Assembly: GCA_949927415.1 (NCBI GenBank)
Contig: CATLFB010000002.1
Location: 62,001-126,000 of the forward strand
Direction of reading: 5' to 3'
DNA: 64,000 nt
From: an uncultured Candidatus Melainabacteria bacterium
GTDB lineage: Bacteria; Cyanobacteriota; Vampirovibrionia; Gastranaerophilales; Gastranaerophilaceae
The notes under the pieces were generated by a model. That model was not told the DNA's origin. It searched no databases and saw only the letters and a list, made by a program, of their open reading frames with translations. Below are positions 33,755 through 42,596 of this stretch, piece by piece. The stretch's first letter is position 1. The number at the start of each line of letters is the position of its first letter. The translations under genes were made by a program, and so were the position numbers.

Positions 33755-34066
33755 ATGAGTTATAAAGAATTAATTACTAATGGTATCAGACGTTTACGAA
33801 CTGAAAACAAACTTACCCAAGAACAGTTTGCTGAAAAAATTAGTATGAGTGTACAAGGATACAGAAACATTGAACATAATAGGTACTTACCTACTGCCGA
33901 AACAATAGATAAGATATGTGAGGTGTTTAATATCCAACCTGTTGAATTACTGTTACCCGAACCGCAAGCAAATCTTGACAAAGTAAGAGAACTAATAAAT
34001 AATAAGTTATGTAATTGTGATTTGGATAAGCTGATAAGAATTAACAATATGATTGATTTAATGTAA
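33755..34066 (+). CDS. XRE-family regulator, copy 2
   Basis: A tandem paralog of the gene at 33373, the same length (103 residues) and with the same CNCD-containing tail. Differences are scattered (22 substitutions by eye) and the recognition helix SVQGYRNIEH is unchanged, so both should read the same DNA site. The start is set by alignment to copy 1 (MSYKEL), although the frame is open 8 codons upstream. A terminator follows. Confidence 0.85.
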   Translation: MSYKELITNGIRRLRTENKLTQEQFAEKISMSVQGYRNIEHNRYLPTAETIDKICEVFNIQPVELLLPEPQANLDKVRELINNKLCNCDLDKLIRINNMIDLM

Positions 34067-34125
34067 TAAAATCCATGTCCATATTGTGTCCGTTTGATAT
34101 GTTAATTCATAGGGGTATTATATAA
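34067..34125. repeat. 59-bp direct repeat, copy 1
   Basis: Matches 34945-35003 with one difference seen. It contains CCATGTCCATATTGTGTCC, which resembles the DNA at the integrase 3' end (28798-28819). Confidence 0.85.
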
Positions 34126-34133
34126 GTATAAGC

Positions 34134-34161
34134 AAAGACGGTCACTACTGACCGTCTTTTT
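34134..34161 (+). terminator. Terminator after XRE copy 2
   Basis: AAAGACGGTCA / TGACCGTCTTT stem with a short CTAC loop, then more T residues. Confidence 0.85.
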
Positions 34162-34182
34162 AATAACTTGAGTAACAGTTTA

Positions 34183-34533
34183 TTAGGCTGATTGCAACTT
34201 AATGTCATATTTATAACCCAAACCTTTAATAAGTTTAAAAGCTGTATCAATACGTGGTGTAACTTTACCGCTCATAATATCGTACAGATTTGCTCTGTTG
34301 ATTCCTGCATTGTTTGCAATACGTGTGATTGCACCACGTTCACTGTTCTTCACAACATCAAGTAAACATTCAACAAATTCATCAACGTTTCCTGTATTTA
34401 AAAATTCATTTAGTGTATCTTCAAGCCAAGCCTGCACATACTCTTTGTTTTTAAAGCACTCCGAGAAGTGTTCGTCAAAAGTTGGTGCATTCTCAACAAA
34501 TTTTTCTAGCTTTGTTTTATCTAATTTACGCAT
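34183..34533 (-). CDS. HigA-type antitoxin (addiction module antidote)
   Basis: The 116-residue protein has an N-terminal region with YVQAWLEDTLNEFLNTG and a C-terminal helix-turn-helix, GAITRIANNAGINRANLYDIMSGKVTPRIDTAFKLIKGLG. This is the layout of the putative addiction-module antidote family. It neutralises the toxin encoded just upstream and should repress the operon. The ATG at 34533 is preferred because AGGAAC lies in the last codons of the toxin gene, whose stop is one base before. Confidence 0.88.
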   Translation of the reverse strand: MRKLDKTKLEKFVENAPTFDEHFSECFKNKEYVQAWLEDTLNEFLNTGNVDEFVECLLDVVKNSERGAITRIANNAGINRANLYDIMSGKVTPRIDTAFKLIKGLGYKYDIKLQSA

Positions 34534-34534
34534 A

Positions 34535-34864
34535 TTATGAGTTCCTTTCGATAAAGTCATTGAAGTAAGTATTACACTGTTTTATTACTTTGTCTTGAGC
34601 TTTTTTATCACTTCCACCAACAAACAGAATTAAAGTATCATCAAGGTCGTAATAGTAAATTCTGTACCCTTTACCAAAATCCATTCGGAGTTCTGATAAT
34701 TCAGAGTTCTGTAATGTATGATGGTCACCATAATGTCCTTCTTCTCGTAATTTCTTCAATCGCTTGTTAATTCTAACCTTAAAAGAATTGTCGAGGTCGT
34801 TAAACCAATTCAGATAAGGACATTTGCCATCTATGGTATAGTAGTGTATAATATATTTTCTCAT
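34535..34864 (-). CDS. RelE/HigB-type toxin (addiction module killer)
   Basis: This 109-residue protein matches the phage Gp49/RelE-like killer family: YLNWFNDLDNSFKVRINKRLKKLREEG, then LSELRMDFGKGYRIYYYDLDDTLILFVGGSDK. Relatives are ribosome-dependent mRNA interferases. The toxin-first order is typical of higBA loci. The pair sits between two 59-bp direct repeats (34067-34125 and 34945-35003), near the right end of the element, and probably stabilises it. Confidence 0.9.
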   Translation of the reverse strand: MRKYIIHYYTIDGKCPYLNWFNDLDNSFKVRINKRLKKLREEGHYGDHHTLQNSELSELRMDFGKGYRIYYYDLDDTLILFVGGSDKKAQDKVIKQCNTYFNDFIERNS

Positions 34865-34944
34865 TATAGAGTTCCCTATTTCTATTGTATGCTAAACCGA
34901 CAAATTTGTCAAGTGTTATATCTTACATTTTAAAAATACGATAG

Positions 34945-35003
34945 TAAAATCCATGTCCATATTGTGTCCATTTGATATGTTAATTCATAGGGGTATTATA
35001 TAA
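34945..35003. repeat. 59-bp direct repeat, copy 2
   Basis: Partner of 34067-34125. Together they bracket the toxin-antitoxin operon (878-base offset). Confidence 0.85.
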
Positions 35004-35052
35004 TTCAGGGGGGACAGAGTGTTAGTATTTATGCCCATTTCGGTTAAACCAT

Positions 35053-35123
35053 TGGGTTCGAATCCCACCTCCTCCTCCATTTAAAAAGCCCAAGCCACAA
35101 AGGTTTAGGGCTTTTCTTATTAA
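35053..35123. repeat. attR (tRNA-Ser 3' fragment)
   Basis: Copy of 28724-28794: T-arm, 3' acceptor strand, CCA and the tRNA terminator, without the rest of the tRNA. Bases 35124-35167 continue with weaker similarity to the integrase 3' end at 28795-28838. Confidence 0.85.
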
Positions 35124-35202
35124 GTACCCGATTCATTCTGTATCCATTTGTTATTTTGATTTAAATTATTTGCCTTGTGGAGGCTCTCTATTACTTGTGG
35201 TT

Positions 35203-36312
35203 TTAATCCAGCTTTCTTTTAAACGTCCAACTGGCAAGCGACAGAGTAATTATTGCTATCAAAAACAACGGGATTAAATTCGTAATAACATCATAAATTT
35301 CCATGCCTTTTAAAAAAATTCCGCGCGTCAAAACCATGAAATATTTTACAGGATTTAGTATATCCAAATATTGCCAGAACTTTGGCATGTCCTCAACCGG
35401 AGATATAAACCCCGACAACAAAACCGCCGGCATTTGAAATGTTATGACACCCAAAATTGCCTGCTGCTGGGTTTTGCAAATTGATGAAATAAACAATCCC
35501 ACTCCCACAATTGACAAAAGTGAAACAAAAACCGAAACCAAAAACAGCCACATTGAACCCGCAAACGGAACCTTAAAACAGGTTATGATAATAACCGTCA
35601 TAAGAACAGTCAGAATCATTGCTATAAAAAGCGGCGGAATAGTTTTCCCCAACAGAATCTCAAACGACGAAAGCGGGCTTACTATAAGCTGGTCGAATGT
35701 CCCCATCTCGCGCTCGCGCGCAATTGACAATGCCGTTAACAAAAGCGTTATGACAAGCGCCAGCATCGCAATTATTATCGTTAAAATATACCAGCGGTAT
35801 TCCAAATTCGGATTAAACCAGTTCCTTACAACAGGATTTATCCTTGCGCCATGAGCCGATGTAATTTCTTCGTTATATCCGTTAATAATCTCTGCAGCAT
35901 AGCCTCCGGCAATTGCGGCCGAATTTGTCTGTCTGCCATCTGCAATTACAAGAACTGATACGGGTTTTTGAGCTTTCACGGAAGATGAAAAATCATTGTT
36001 TATATAAAGTCCGATTTGCACTTTTTGATTATCAATTTTGCCCTGAAAATCTTTTTCGTTATCCGCAAAATAAAACTTTCTAAACCGCGGCGAATGCTCA
36101 AATCTTGACAGAAGTTCACGCGACTCAACGGAATTGTCTCTGTCAATCACAACAGTATCAATATTTTTAACTTCCATCGTTATAGCATTTGCGAAAACAA
36201 AAAGCTGAAGCAGCGGCATTGCAATAATTATTCCGCGTGATTTGGGGTCCTGCCAGATTGTTATAAATTCTTTTTTTATAAGTGCAAGGATTCTTCGAAG
36301 ATATTCTATCAT
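35203..36312 (-). CDS. ABC-2 type permease (YbhR/YbhS-like), second
   Basis: The 369-residue inner-membrane protein has one N-terminal helix, a periplasmic domain of about 130 residues, and five C-terminal helices with the ABC-2 signature (AREREMGTFDQLIVSPL, AVLLSGFISPVEDMP). It pairs with the permease at 36309-37418 to form the membrane part of an efflux pump. The ATG at 36312 overlaps the stop of the upstream gene (ATGA); the frame is open 32 codons further upstream but within that gene. It is the last gene of the efflux operon. Confidence 0.92.
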   Translation of the reverse strand: MIEYLRRILALIKKEFITIWQDPKSRGIIIAMPLLQLFVFANAITMEVKNIDTVVIDRDNSVESRELLSRFEHSPRFRKFYFADNEKDFQGKIDNQKVQIGLYINNDFSSSVKAQKPVSVLVIADGRQTNSAAIAGGYAAEIINGYNEEITSAHGARINPVVRNWFNPNLEYRWYILTIIIAMLALVITLLLTALSIAREREMGTFDQLIVSPLSSFEILLGKTIPPLFIAMILTVLMTVIIITCFKVPFAGSMWLFLVSVFVSLLSIVGVGLFISSICKTQQQAILGVITFQMPAVLLSGFISPVEDMPKFWQYLDILNPVKYFMVLTRGIFLKGMEIYDVITNLIPLFLIAIITLSLASWTFKRKLD

Positions 36313-37418
36313 TTTACAAGCCTCATATCTGTGTTTTTGTAAACCGCAAGGAATAAAAGCATGCCTAAAACGCTTAAAAACACTGCGTTTATAAATACGA
36401 TTTCCCAAACCGTTCCTGCCATAAATTCGCTTTCGATAAATGTTATAAAATATCTCGGCGGCAGTATTCCCGTCAGAATTTGGAATACTTTCGGCATAGA
36501 ATTTATCGGATACATCAACCCCGATAGCAAAAGCGCCGGCAAAAATCCGATACCCAAAGACACCTGACTTGCAAGGAACTGATTTTTTAGTTTTGATGAA
36601 ATAGTTAACCCAACCCCCAGAAGCGTAAACAAAAACAATGCGCTAACCGAAAAAAGAATTAAAAAATTTCCCCTGAACGGCACCCTGAAAATAACAACGC
36701 ACAGAAAAACATTAAACATCATCGAAAGCATACCCAGAACAAAATAAGGAATGTATTTTCCAAGAACAATATCAATCCTTCTTACCCGCGTGCTCAAAAG
36801 TGCCTCCATAGTACCGCGCTCCCATTCGCGCGCAACAACAAGCGCTGTCAGAAGAATTCCGATAAGCGTCATTGTGATAGAAATCGAACCGGGCAGAATA
36901 AAATAATGGCTGTTCAAATCCTGATTGTACCAGATTCGAAGTTCCGGTGTTATAACAGGCGCTTTTGCAAATGTTTTATATTTGCTGCCGGCAAGCCAGC
37001 CGTTTGCAATAGATGTCGAATAGCTTTGAACATAATTTGCTGTATTAACTTCACTTCCGTCAGTAATTATCATCAAATCCGCAGATTGTGCGCGCGAAAG
37101 TTTTGTTGAGAAATCATTTGGAATAATAATTGCGCCTTTAATTTTTGAGCGCGCTATTGCGTTTTGAATATCCGTTTCGTTGTCATAGACAATTGATTTT
37201 ACATATTTGCTGTGGCCGAAAGATTTTACAAGCGTTGCGATTTCGGGGTTTGCATCGTCATTTTTTATGCCGAGCGTAACTTTGACAGAATCCAGATTTA
37301 CACCGTACATGTAAATCAAAATTGAGACAAGCGGCAGAACAAACGCAATAATTATACTTGATGGGTCGCGGATTATTTGAAGAAATTCTTTTTTTATGAG
37401 TGATTTCAGAATTTTCAT
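36309..37418 (-). CDS. ABC-2 type permease (YbhR/YbhS-like), first
   Basis: Same architecture as the next gene: N-terminal helix (IIIAFVLPLVSILIYMYGV), periplasmic domain, five helices, and the signature AREWERGTMEALLSTRV with ALLLSGLMYPINSMP. At 369 residues the length is normal. It shares one base with the ATPase stop (TAATG), so all three are coupled. The substrate is unknown. In YbhFSR relatives, drugs or cations have been reported. Confidence 0.92.
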   Translation of the reverse strand: MKILKSLIKKEFLQIIRDPSSIIIAFVLPLVSILIYMYGVNLDSVKVTLGIKNDDANPEIATLVKSFGHSKYVKSIVYDNETDIQNAIARSKIKGAIIIPNDFSTKLSRAQSADLMIITDGSEVNTANYVQSYSTSIANGWLAGSKYKTFAKAPVITPELRIWYNQDLNSHYFILPGSISITMTLIGILLTALVVAREWERGTMEALLSTRVRRIDIVLGKYIPYFVLGMLSMMFNVFLCVVIFRVPFRGNFLILFSVSALFLFTLLGVGLTISSKLKNQFLASQVSLGIGFLPALLLSGLMYPINSMPKVFQILTGILPPRYFITFIESEFMAGTVWEIVFINAVFLSVLGMLLFLAVYKNTDMRLVK

Positions 37419-39097
37419 TATTTGCCGCTCTCCTTGATTAGGGTTATGAAAGTATCTTCCATGGACGGAAGTCCGCTATGGGCGCGGGATTGCTGAACGC
37501 CTGAAGTTTGGTCTGAATGAGAAATCAGCAATGCGGCTTTTTTCTTCAATTCATCCGGAGTTCCAAGCGCAATCGTTTCCCCTTTATAAAAAAGACTGAT
37601 TCTGTCGCAGAACTCGGCCTCATCCATAAAGTGGGTTGTTACAAGGATTGTAACTCCTTTTTTGGAAAGAGAAGTAATATGATTCCAGAATTCGCGCCTT
37701 GCAATAACATCGACCCCTGAAGTCGGCTCGTCGAGAAACAAAATCGGCGGATTGTGAATGAGCGCGCAGGCAAGCGAAAGTCTTTGCTTAAACCCGAGCG
37801 GCAAATCTTCTGACTTTTGGTTCTGGACTGTTTGGAAATCAAATACTTCAATAATTTCGTCAACGCGCTTTTTACGGTCAAACAGGCCTATGCCGTAGGC
37901 GGCCGCAAAAAATTCAAGATTCTGACGCAGTGTAAGTGCGCCGTAAAGCGAAAACTTTTGTGCCATGTAACCTAAATTTGACCTTGCCTGTGCAGGGTTT
38001 TTCAGAATATCAATTCCCATAATTTTTGCAGTGCCCGAGGTGGGTTTGCTGAGTCCGCACATCATTTTAAAAGAAGTTGATTTGCCGGCGCCGTTCGGCC
38101 CTAAAAGTCCGAAAATTTCTCCGCGTTTTATACAAAAAGAATTATCTTTCACAGCATAAAAACTGCCGTATTTCTTTTCCAGATTGTCGGCTTCGACGGA
38201 ACAGAAATCCGCTTCATCCGCATAATTAGAGTAGTCTGACGAAGTATCCGTTTTGAATTCGTTGTTATAAACGTAATTTTGTGCGATTTTAGAAGGCTCT
38301 TTTTTGTAGCCGCCCATAAGTTCAATGACTTTTTCTTCGAACTCCTCCGGCGTCGGCGCTAAATCGTGCGGTTTGCCGTTATAAATAACTTTTCCTTTGT
38401 CTAAAACAACGGCCGTATCAAAACTGTGAGCCTCATCAAGATAGGCAGTTGACCAGAGAACGGTGGTTTCGGGAGATATCATCTCACGCACCATTTTCAT
38501 CAAATCTCTTCTTGAAATAGGATCAACCCCAACCGAAGGCTCATCCAGAAGCAAAAATTCCGGAGTTCCCACAAGCGTGCAGGCTAACCCCAATTTTTGC
38601 TTCATCCCGCCCGAAAGGTCTCCCGCAAGCCTGTCTTGAAAAGGCGCCAGCGAAGTAAATTCAAGCATTTTATCAAGCGCCCCGCATGCGGAATTTTGTG
38701 GATGGTTCTGTTGATTTTTACCGGATTCTTCCGCTAAATCGGAACATTTTTCAAACCTGTAGTCCGGCGGGATGTCAAGGCCTTTCAAATCAGCGTAAAG
38801 CCGCAAATTTTCAATAACTGTCAGATCCTCATAAAGTCCGAACTTTTGCGGCATATAACCTATTTTTGAAACAAGTTCTGATTTTTGGGTAAAAGGGTTT
38901 AATCCGAGTACATCAATTTCTCCCGAATCCGGCAGAAGAAGTCCTATTATCAAGCGGATGAGAGTTGTTTTTCCGGCGCCGTCAGCGCCAATCAGACCGG
39001 TGATTTTGCCTTTTTCAATTTCAAGTGAAAGGTCGTCAACGGCTTTTGCCGCGCCGAAATTTTTCATTAAATTTTTAATTTTTACAGTACTTATCAT
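37418..39097 (-). CDS. Double-domain ABC transporter ATPase (YbhF-like)
   Basis: The 559-residue protein fuses two nucleotide-binding domains. The first has Walker A GADGAGKTTL near residue 38 and signature LSGGMKQK. The second has GPNGAGKST near 329, and its signature region reads LPLGFKQRLSLA instead of LSGG, so that site may be less active. The Walker B motifs are FLLLDEPSVGVD and ILFLDEPTSGVD. It powers the two permeases downstream. YbhF has the same tandem layout. Confidence 0.93.
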   Translation of the reverse strand: MISTVKIKNLMKNFGAAKAVDDLSLEIEKGKITGLIGADGAGKTTLIRLIIGLLLPDSGEIDVLGLNPFTQKSELVSKIGYMPQKFGLYEDLTVIENLRLYADLKGLDIPPDYRFEKCSDLAEESGKNQQNHPQNSACGALDKMLEFTSLAPFQDRLAGDLSGGMKQKLGLACTLVGTPEFLLLDEPSVGVDPISRRDLMKMVREMISPETTVLWSTAYLDEAHSFDTAVVLDKGKVIYNGKPHDLAPTPEEFEEKVIELMGGYKKEPSKIAQNYVYNNEFKTDTSSDYSNYADEADFCSVEADNLEKKYGSFYAVKDNSFCIKRGEIFGLLGPNGAGKSTSFKMMCGLSKPTSGTAKIMGIDILKNPAQARSNLGYMAQKFSLYGALTLRQNLEFFAAAYGIGLFDRKKRVDEIIEVFDFQTVQNQKSEDLPLGFKQRLSLACALIHNPPILFLDEPTSGVDVIARREFWNHITSLSKKGVTILVTTHFMDEAEFCDRISLFYKGETIALGTPDELKKKAALLISHSDQTSGVQQSRAHSGLPSMEDTFITLIKESGK

Positions 39098-39164
39098 CTG
39101 TTATTTCGTTAATTTGAAAAATAAAACGGTAAATCAAAAACCTCCGAATGCCTGTTTTCCCGTG

Positions 39165-40040
39165 TTATTTCAAGCTTTGAACGGCCTCCTGATTGTTTTC
39201 TGATAATAAATCAACCTTAATTGTCACAGGCATTCCCTGGCGAAGATATTCATCAATATCGTCAATATAAACTCTTATTCTGTAAACCAAATCGGTTCTT
39301 AAATCAGTTGATTGAACGGTTTTCGGCGTGAATTCCGCAACGGGCGAAATGTATCCGATATAGCCTTTATATTTCCGTTTTTCACCTGTTGCAGGACTTT
39401 TAGTGTCAGTATAAACATCGACGCTCTGACCGTATTTTATGTTGCCCAAATCGGTTTCATTGACGTACGCTCTAATCCAGACAGGCTTTGTTTTTGAAAT
39501 CGAATAAACAATCTGGCCTTTATTCACTGTTGCGCCGGGTTCCTGAACTCTTACCATGACAATTCCGTCATCAGGCGCGTAAATTTTTGTATAAGAAAGC
39601 TGGTTTTTTGCATAATTTTTTTGCGCTACCGCAGAATTGTAATCAGCCATAGCCTTGTCATTAGTGTTTTTCAAGGTATCGTATTCCTGCTTTGAAATCG
39701 TATTATCGCTTGCAAGAGGTGCATTGCGGAAAAATTTTTCAGAAGCGTCATTTTTCAAAGCAAGAGTTTTATCAACTTCCGCCGCGGCTTTCTCAAGGTT
39801 TGATTTGTAATCCCTGTCATCTAAAATAGCCAGAAGTTCGCCTTTTTTGATGCTGTCGCCTTCTTCTTTCAGCATTTTGCCGATAATTCCGGATACCTGA
39901 AAACTCAAATCCACCTGACGAATTTCAATGTTTCCGTAAAGTGTGAGTTCGTTCGGATTTTCTTTCTTTCGCGTAAAAAAGAAAACCGAAACTCCGATTA
40001 TCAAAAGTAACAAAATTAATGCAATGATTTTTTTCTTCAT
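39165..40040 (-). CDS. HlyD-type membrane fusion protein (YbhG-like)
   Basis: It spans the periplasm between the permeases and the TolC-like channel. The 291-residue protein has an N-terminal anchor (residues 5-22). A biotinyl-lipoyl-like half motif follows (VDLSFQVSGIIGKMLKEEGDSIKKGELLAILDD), then a coiled-coil hairpin of about 80 residues, and the second half (IYAPDDGIVMVRVQEPGATVNKGQ) with a beta-barrel. It overlaps the upstream TolC-like gene by 4 bases. Confidence 0.94.
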   Translation of the reverse strand: MKKKIIALILLLLIIGVSVFFFTRKKENPNELTLYGNIEIRQVDLSFQVSGIIGKMLKEEGDSIKKGELLAILDDRDYKSNLEKAAAEVDKTLALKNDASEKFFRNAPLASDNTISKQEYDTLKNTNDKAMADYNSAVAQKNYAKNQLSYTKIYAPDDGIVMVRVQEPGATVNKGQIVYSISKTKPVWIRAYVNETDLGNIKYGQSVDVYTDTKSPATGEKRKYKGYIGYISPVAEFTPKTVQSTDLRTDLVYRIRVYIDDIDEYLRQGMPVTIKVDLLSENNQEAVQSLK

Positions 40041-41359
40041 AACCTGCCTCCGACGGCTTTGTATAGTGTAAAGTAATTTACGAGCCTTTGATTTTTTGAT
40101 TGCACCGCTTCTTTTTGTATATCAATGAACTTTGACAAATTGTTTAAATATTCCGGTGCGGAAATCGTGCCTTGAGCATATTTTCTGCGTGAATTTTCAA
40201 GATTTTTGAATTCATATTGAAGCTTTTGCAATGTATTATTATCAATTTTTGTATCATGCTTTATCAGGCAAAGTGCTGTGTTTACTTCCTTTACAGCAGT
40301 CAAATCCGTTTGCTTGTATTTTTCAAAAAGTTCTGCGTATTTGGCTTTTTGCAATCTCAAATTTGCAATCTTTCTTCCGCCCGCGAAAATATCCTGTCTT
40401 GCGCCGGCAAGAATTGCCGCGAGCGAAGATTCCCATGAAAAAAACGAACCGCGCGCTATTGTGTTGAAAATCCAAACCCCTGTAATATTAAACGTCGGCA
40501 AAAATTCTTTTCTTGCAACCCGAATATCAATTTTTGCTTTTTCTAAGTTCGTTTCCGCCTGCATAACGTCCGGTCTTGAAAAAATTACATCCGACGATAT
40601 TTCGTCGGGAATTTTCCCCTGATACTCAAACTCCCCGAGATTTCCGCGCGAAAAATCGTCCACCTCAGACGGGGAATTTCCCGTCAAAACCGCAAGCTGC
40701 ATCAGCAAAATTTCCTGCTGTTTTTGATAATTCTCAAGTTCATTTTTTGCAATTTCTAAATTCTTTGCAGATGTGTTAATTTCAGAAGTTCCGATGATTC
40801 CGCGGTTAAATTTCTTTGTGTCGCGTTTTAAAATATCCTCCAAAATCGCAACTTTTTCGCACGCAAGCTTTATCAATTCATCATACTCAAGAATGTTTGT
40901 ATAAACAACCGCAACATCACTCAGCAAGGAAAGATAAACCGATTTTTCTTCCAACTTTGATGCCTCGTAAGATTTTTTTTCACTTCTGGTTTTGTCCCTG
41001 TTTTTCAGCAGAAAATCCGCCTCATAATTCGCGATAAAAGGCAGAATAAAAGCATTTTGCTTTAATTCAAAATTATCAAGCAGAGGAACTTTCACGCCCA
41101 GATAATTTGCCGCAACATTAAAAGTTGGAAGTTCTTTTGAAAACGAATATTTTACCTGCTGTCTGTATTGCTCGACTCTGTGTGAAGCCTGTTTTGCATC
41201 ATGATTGTTTTCAATAGCCTCGTTTATGTATTGATAAAGGCATTCATCGTTAAACCGTTTGAAAAATTCAGGGTTAAGTTCAGATTTACAAACCGCGTAA
41301 ACAGTTTGCGAAAAACAAATTACTAAAGCTGTAAGTATTATTTTTTTTAACAATGTCAT
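40037..41359 (-). CDS. TolC-family outer membrane efflux protein
   Basis: First gene of the efflux operon. The 440-residue protein has a signal peptide (LLKKIILTALVICFSQTVYA). Two outer-membrane-factor repeats follow, rich in long amphipathic helices, with the family motif FSRPDVMQAETNLEKAKIDIRVARKEFLPTFNITG split over residues 265-300. It forms the exit duct of the tripartite pump. The ATG at 41359 directly abuts GGAG; a TTG six bases later (41353) has better spacing and could be the true start. Its presence indicates a true outer membrane. Confidence 0.9.
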   Translation of the reverse strand: MTLLKKIILTALVICFSQTVYAVCKSELNPEFFKRFNDECLYQYINEAIENNHDAKQASHRVEQYRQQVKYSFSKELPTFNVAANYLGVKVPLLDNFELKQNAFILPFIANYEADFLLKNRDKTRSEKKSYEASKLEEKSVYLSLLSDVAVVYTNILEYDELIKLACEKVAILEDILKRDTKKFNRGIIGTSEINTSAKNLEIAKNELENYQKQQEILLMQLAVLTGNSPSEVDDFSRGNLGEFEYQGKIPDEISSDVIFSRPDVMQAETNLEKAKIDIRVARKEFLPTFNITGVWIFNTIARGSFFSWESSLAAILAGARQDIFAGGRKIANLRLQKAKYAELFEKYKQTDLTAVKEVNTALCLIKHDTKIDNNTLQKLQYEFKNLENSRRKYAQGTISAPEYLNNLSKFIDIQKEAVQSKNQRLVNYFTLYKAVGGRL

Positions 41360-41607
41360 CTCCGTAAAATATGGCGTAAATATATTGTTTTTTATTATTT
41401 TAATATCTTCTTGAATAAAACCGTTTTTTTCAATAGTCAGAGGAGACAATTGCTCACCTGTGCAATCATCTCCCGCGTATGGCATGGCGGGCAATGTTAA
41501 AAAATCTCAAAAGATTTCTTCCGCATTAAAAAATGTCTTAATTTTCAGTTGAAAAATTCCCTTATTTTTTATAGAATGTTGGCGTATCAGTTTTTTAAGG
41601 AGAAGAT

Positions 41608-42459
41608 ATGAAAAAGATTTTAAACCTGTTTTTAGTGTTGCTGCTGGGTTTGCAATTGAGTGCGCATGCAGCAGCAACCACAAACACAAACTGGACGGCA
41701 AAAGCTAATGTCGAAAGGGTTAACCGTATCGGAAAATCGCTTTTGACAAAAAACAGCCTGCCGACAAAAATCAGTTTTAAAGTTATGCAAACTGATGAAA
41801 TCAATGCTTTTGCAAACGCAGACAAAGAAATTTGCGTATACACCGGTTTGTTGAAATTCGTCAGCAATGACGCAGAACTTGCAGGCGTAATCGCCCATGA
41901 AATAGGCCACATTGTTAACCACCACGTTGCAAAACAAAACGTTGTCGGAACCGTTACCGCAACTGCAATTTATAACGCAAATATGGACGCACGCCTGAAA
42001 GCAGGCGCAAATGCAGCCAACAATCTTACAATGCTCAAAATGTCCAGAACAGAAGAATACGAAGCCGACATCACAGGTGTTGATTTGATGGCAAAAGCAG
42101 GCTACAACCCGCTTGCAATGGTTTCAGTTCTTTTCAAAATCGGCGGAAGCTATGCTGATTTTACATCAACTCACCCGTCTTCAGACAAAAGAACAATGTA
42201 CATTTATGATTACATCACATACGCATACCCCGATAAAGCAAAGGCCGGATATAACACAGATTCATACAAGAAATTCATGGAATATGCAGGCCCGATTGTA
42301 AAAGAAAGAAATGCAAATCCGAAAAAACTTGCGGCATTCAAGAAAAAACAAGAAAAACTAAAAGCAAAACGACTTGCAAAGCTTGAAAAATACAAAAACG
42401 CAAAAGATTCAAACGGCTGGGACAAATCATTCAACGTAATCAGAGCAATCACATATTAA
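41608..42459 (+). CDS. Secreted M48-family metalloprotease
   Basis: A zinc endopeptidase with a signal peptide (residues 1-22) and no other membrane helix. The active site is HEIGH with H97, E98 and H101. The third ligand is E150 in the EEYEAD motif. This is the layout of the periplasmic Oma1/BepA/LoiP-type M48 enzymes, which handle misfolded outer-membrane proteins. The C-terminal 50 residues are very lysine-rich. AAGGAGA precedes the ATG, and a strong terminator follows the gene. It is divergent from the efflux operon. Confidence 0.93.
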   Translation: MKKILNLFLVLLLGLQLSAHAAATTNTNWTAKANVERVNRIGKSLLTKNSLPTKISFKVMQTDEINAFANADKEICVYTGLLKFVSNDAELAGVIAHEIGHIVNHHVAKQNVVGTVTATAIYNANMDARLKAGANAANNLTMLKMSRTEEYEADITGVDLMAKAGYNPLAMVSVLFKIGGSYADFTSTHPSSDKRTMYIYDYITYAYPDKAKAGYNTDSYKKFMEYAGPIVKERNANPKKLAAFKKKQEKLKAKRLAKLEKYKNAKDSNGWDKSFNVIRAITY

Positions 42460-42482
42460 TCGCTTACTCTGTGAAAATTTTG

Positions 42483-42511
42483 AAAAGACCCTCAAATGAG
42501 GGTCTTTTTTT
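42483..42511 (+). terminator. Terminator of the M48 protease gene
   Basis: AAAAGACCCTC / GAGGGTCTTTT with an AAAT loop, then T residues. Confidence 0.9.
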
Positions 42512-42596
42512 GACTAAAAGAAAGCGCCACGTAAAAACTTTACGACGCGCCCGATTCGTTGTATAATAAGCCGGAAAGATAAAAACAGGAGATGCA

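Larger units (their letters stand above)
28724..35123. mobile_element. 6.3-kb integrated element in tRNA-Ser
   Basis: The element is bounded by a 71-bp direct repeat made of the tRNA-Ser 3' end. Contents in order: integrase, excisionase-like protein, divergent promoter region with operators, XRE repressor, a leftward five-gene operon, a SLOG protein, two XRE paralogs and a HigBA pair. I see no capsid, portal, relaxase, replication or conjugation gene. It is therefore a minimal integrative element, a satellite or a decayed prophage. Codon use is more AT-rich than in the flanks. Confidence 0.85.

Noticed and set aside
35047-35080. Second tRNA-Ser gene
   Set aside because: Only the T-arm and 3' acceptor strand are present; it is the attR copy made by integration.
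28724-35123. Complete prophage or integrative conjugative element
   Set aside because: No terminase, portal, capsid, tail, lysis, relaxase or type IV secretion gene is visible in the 6.3 kb.
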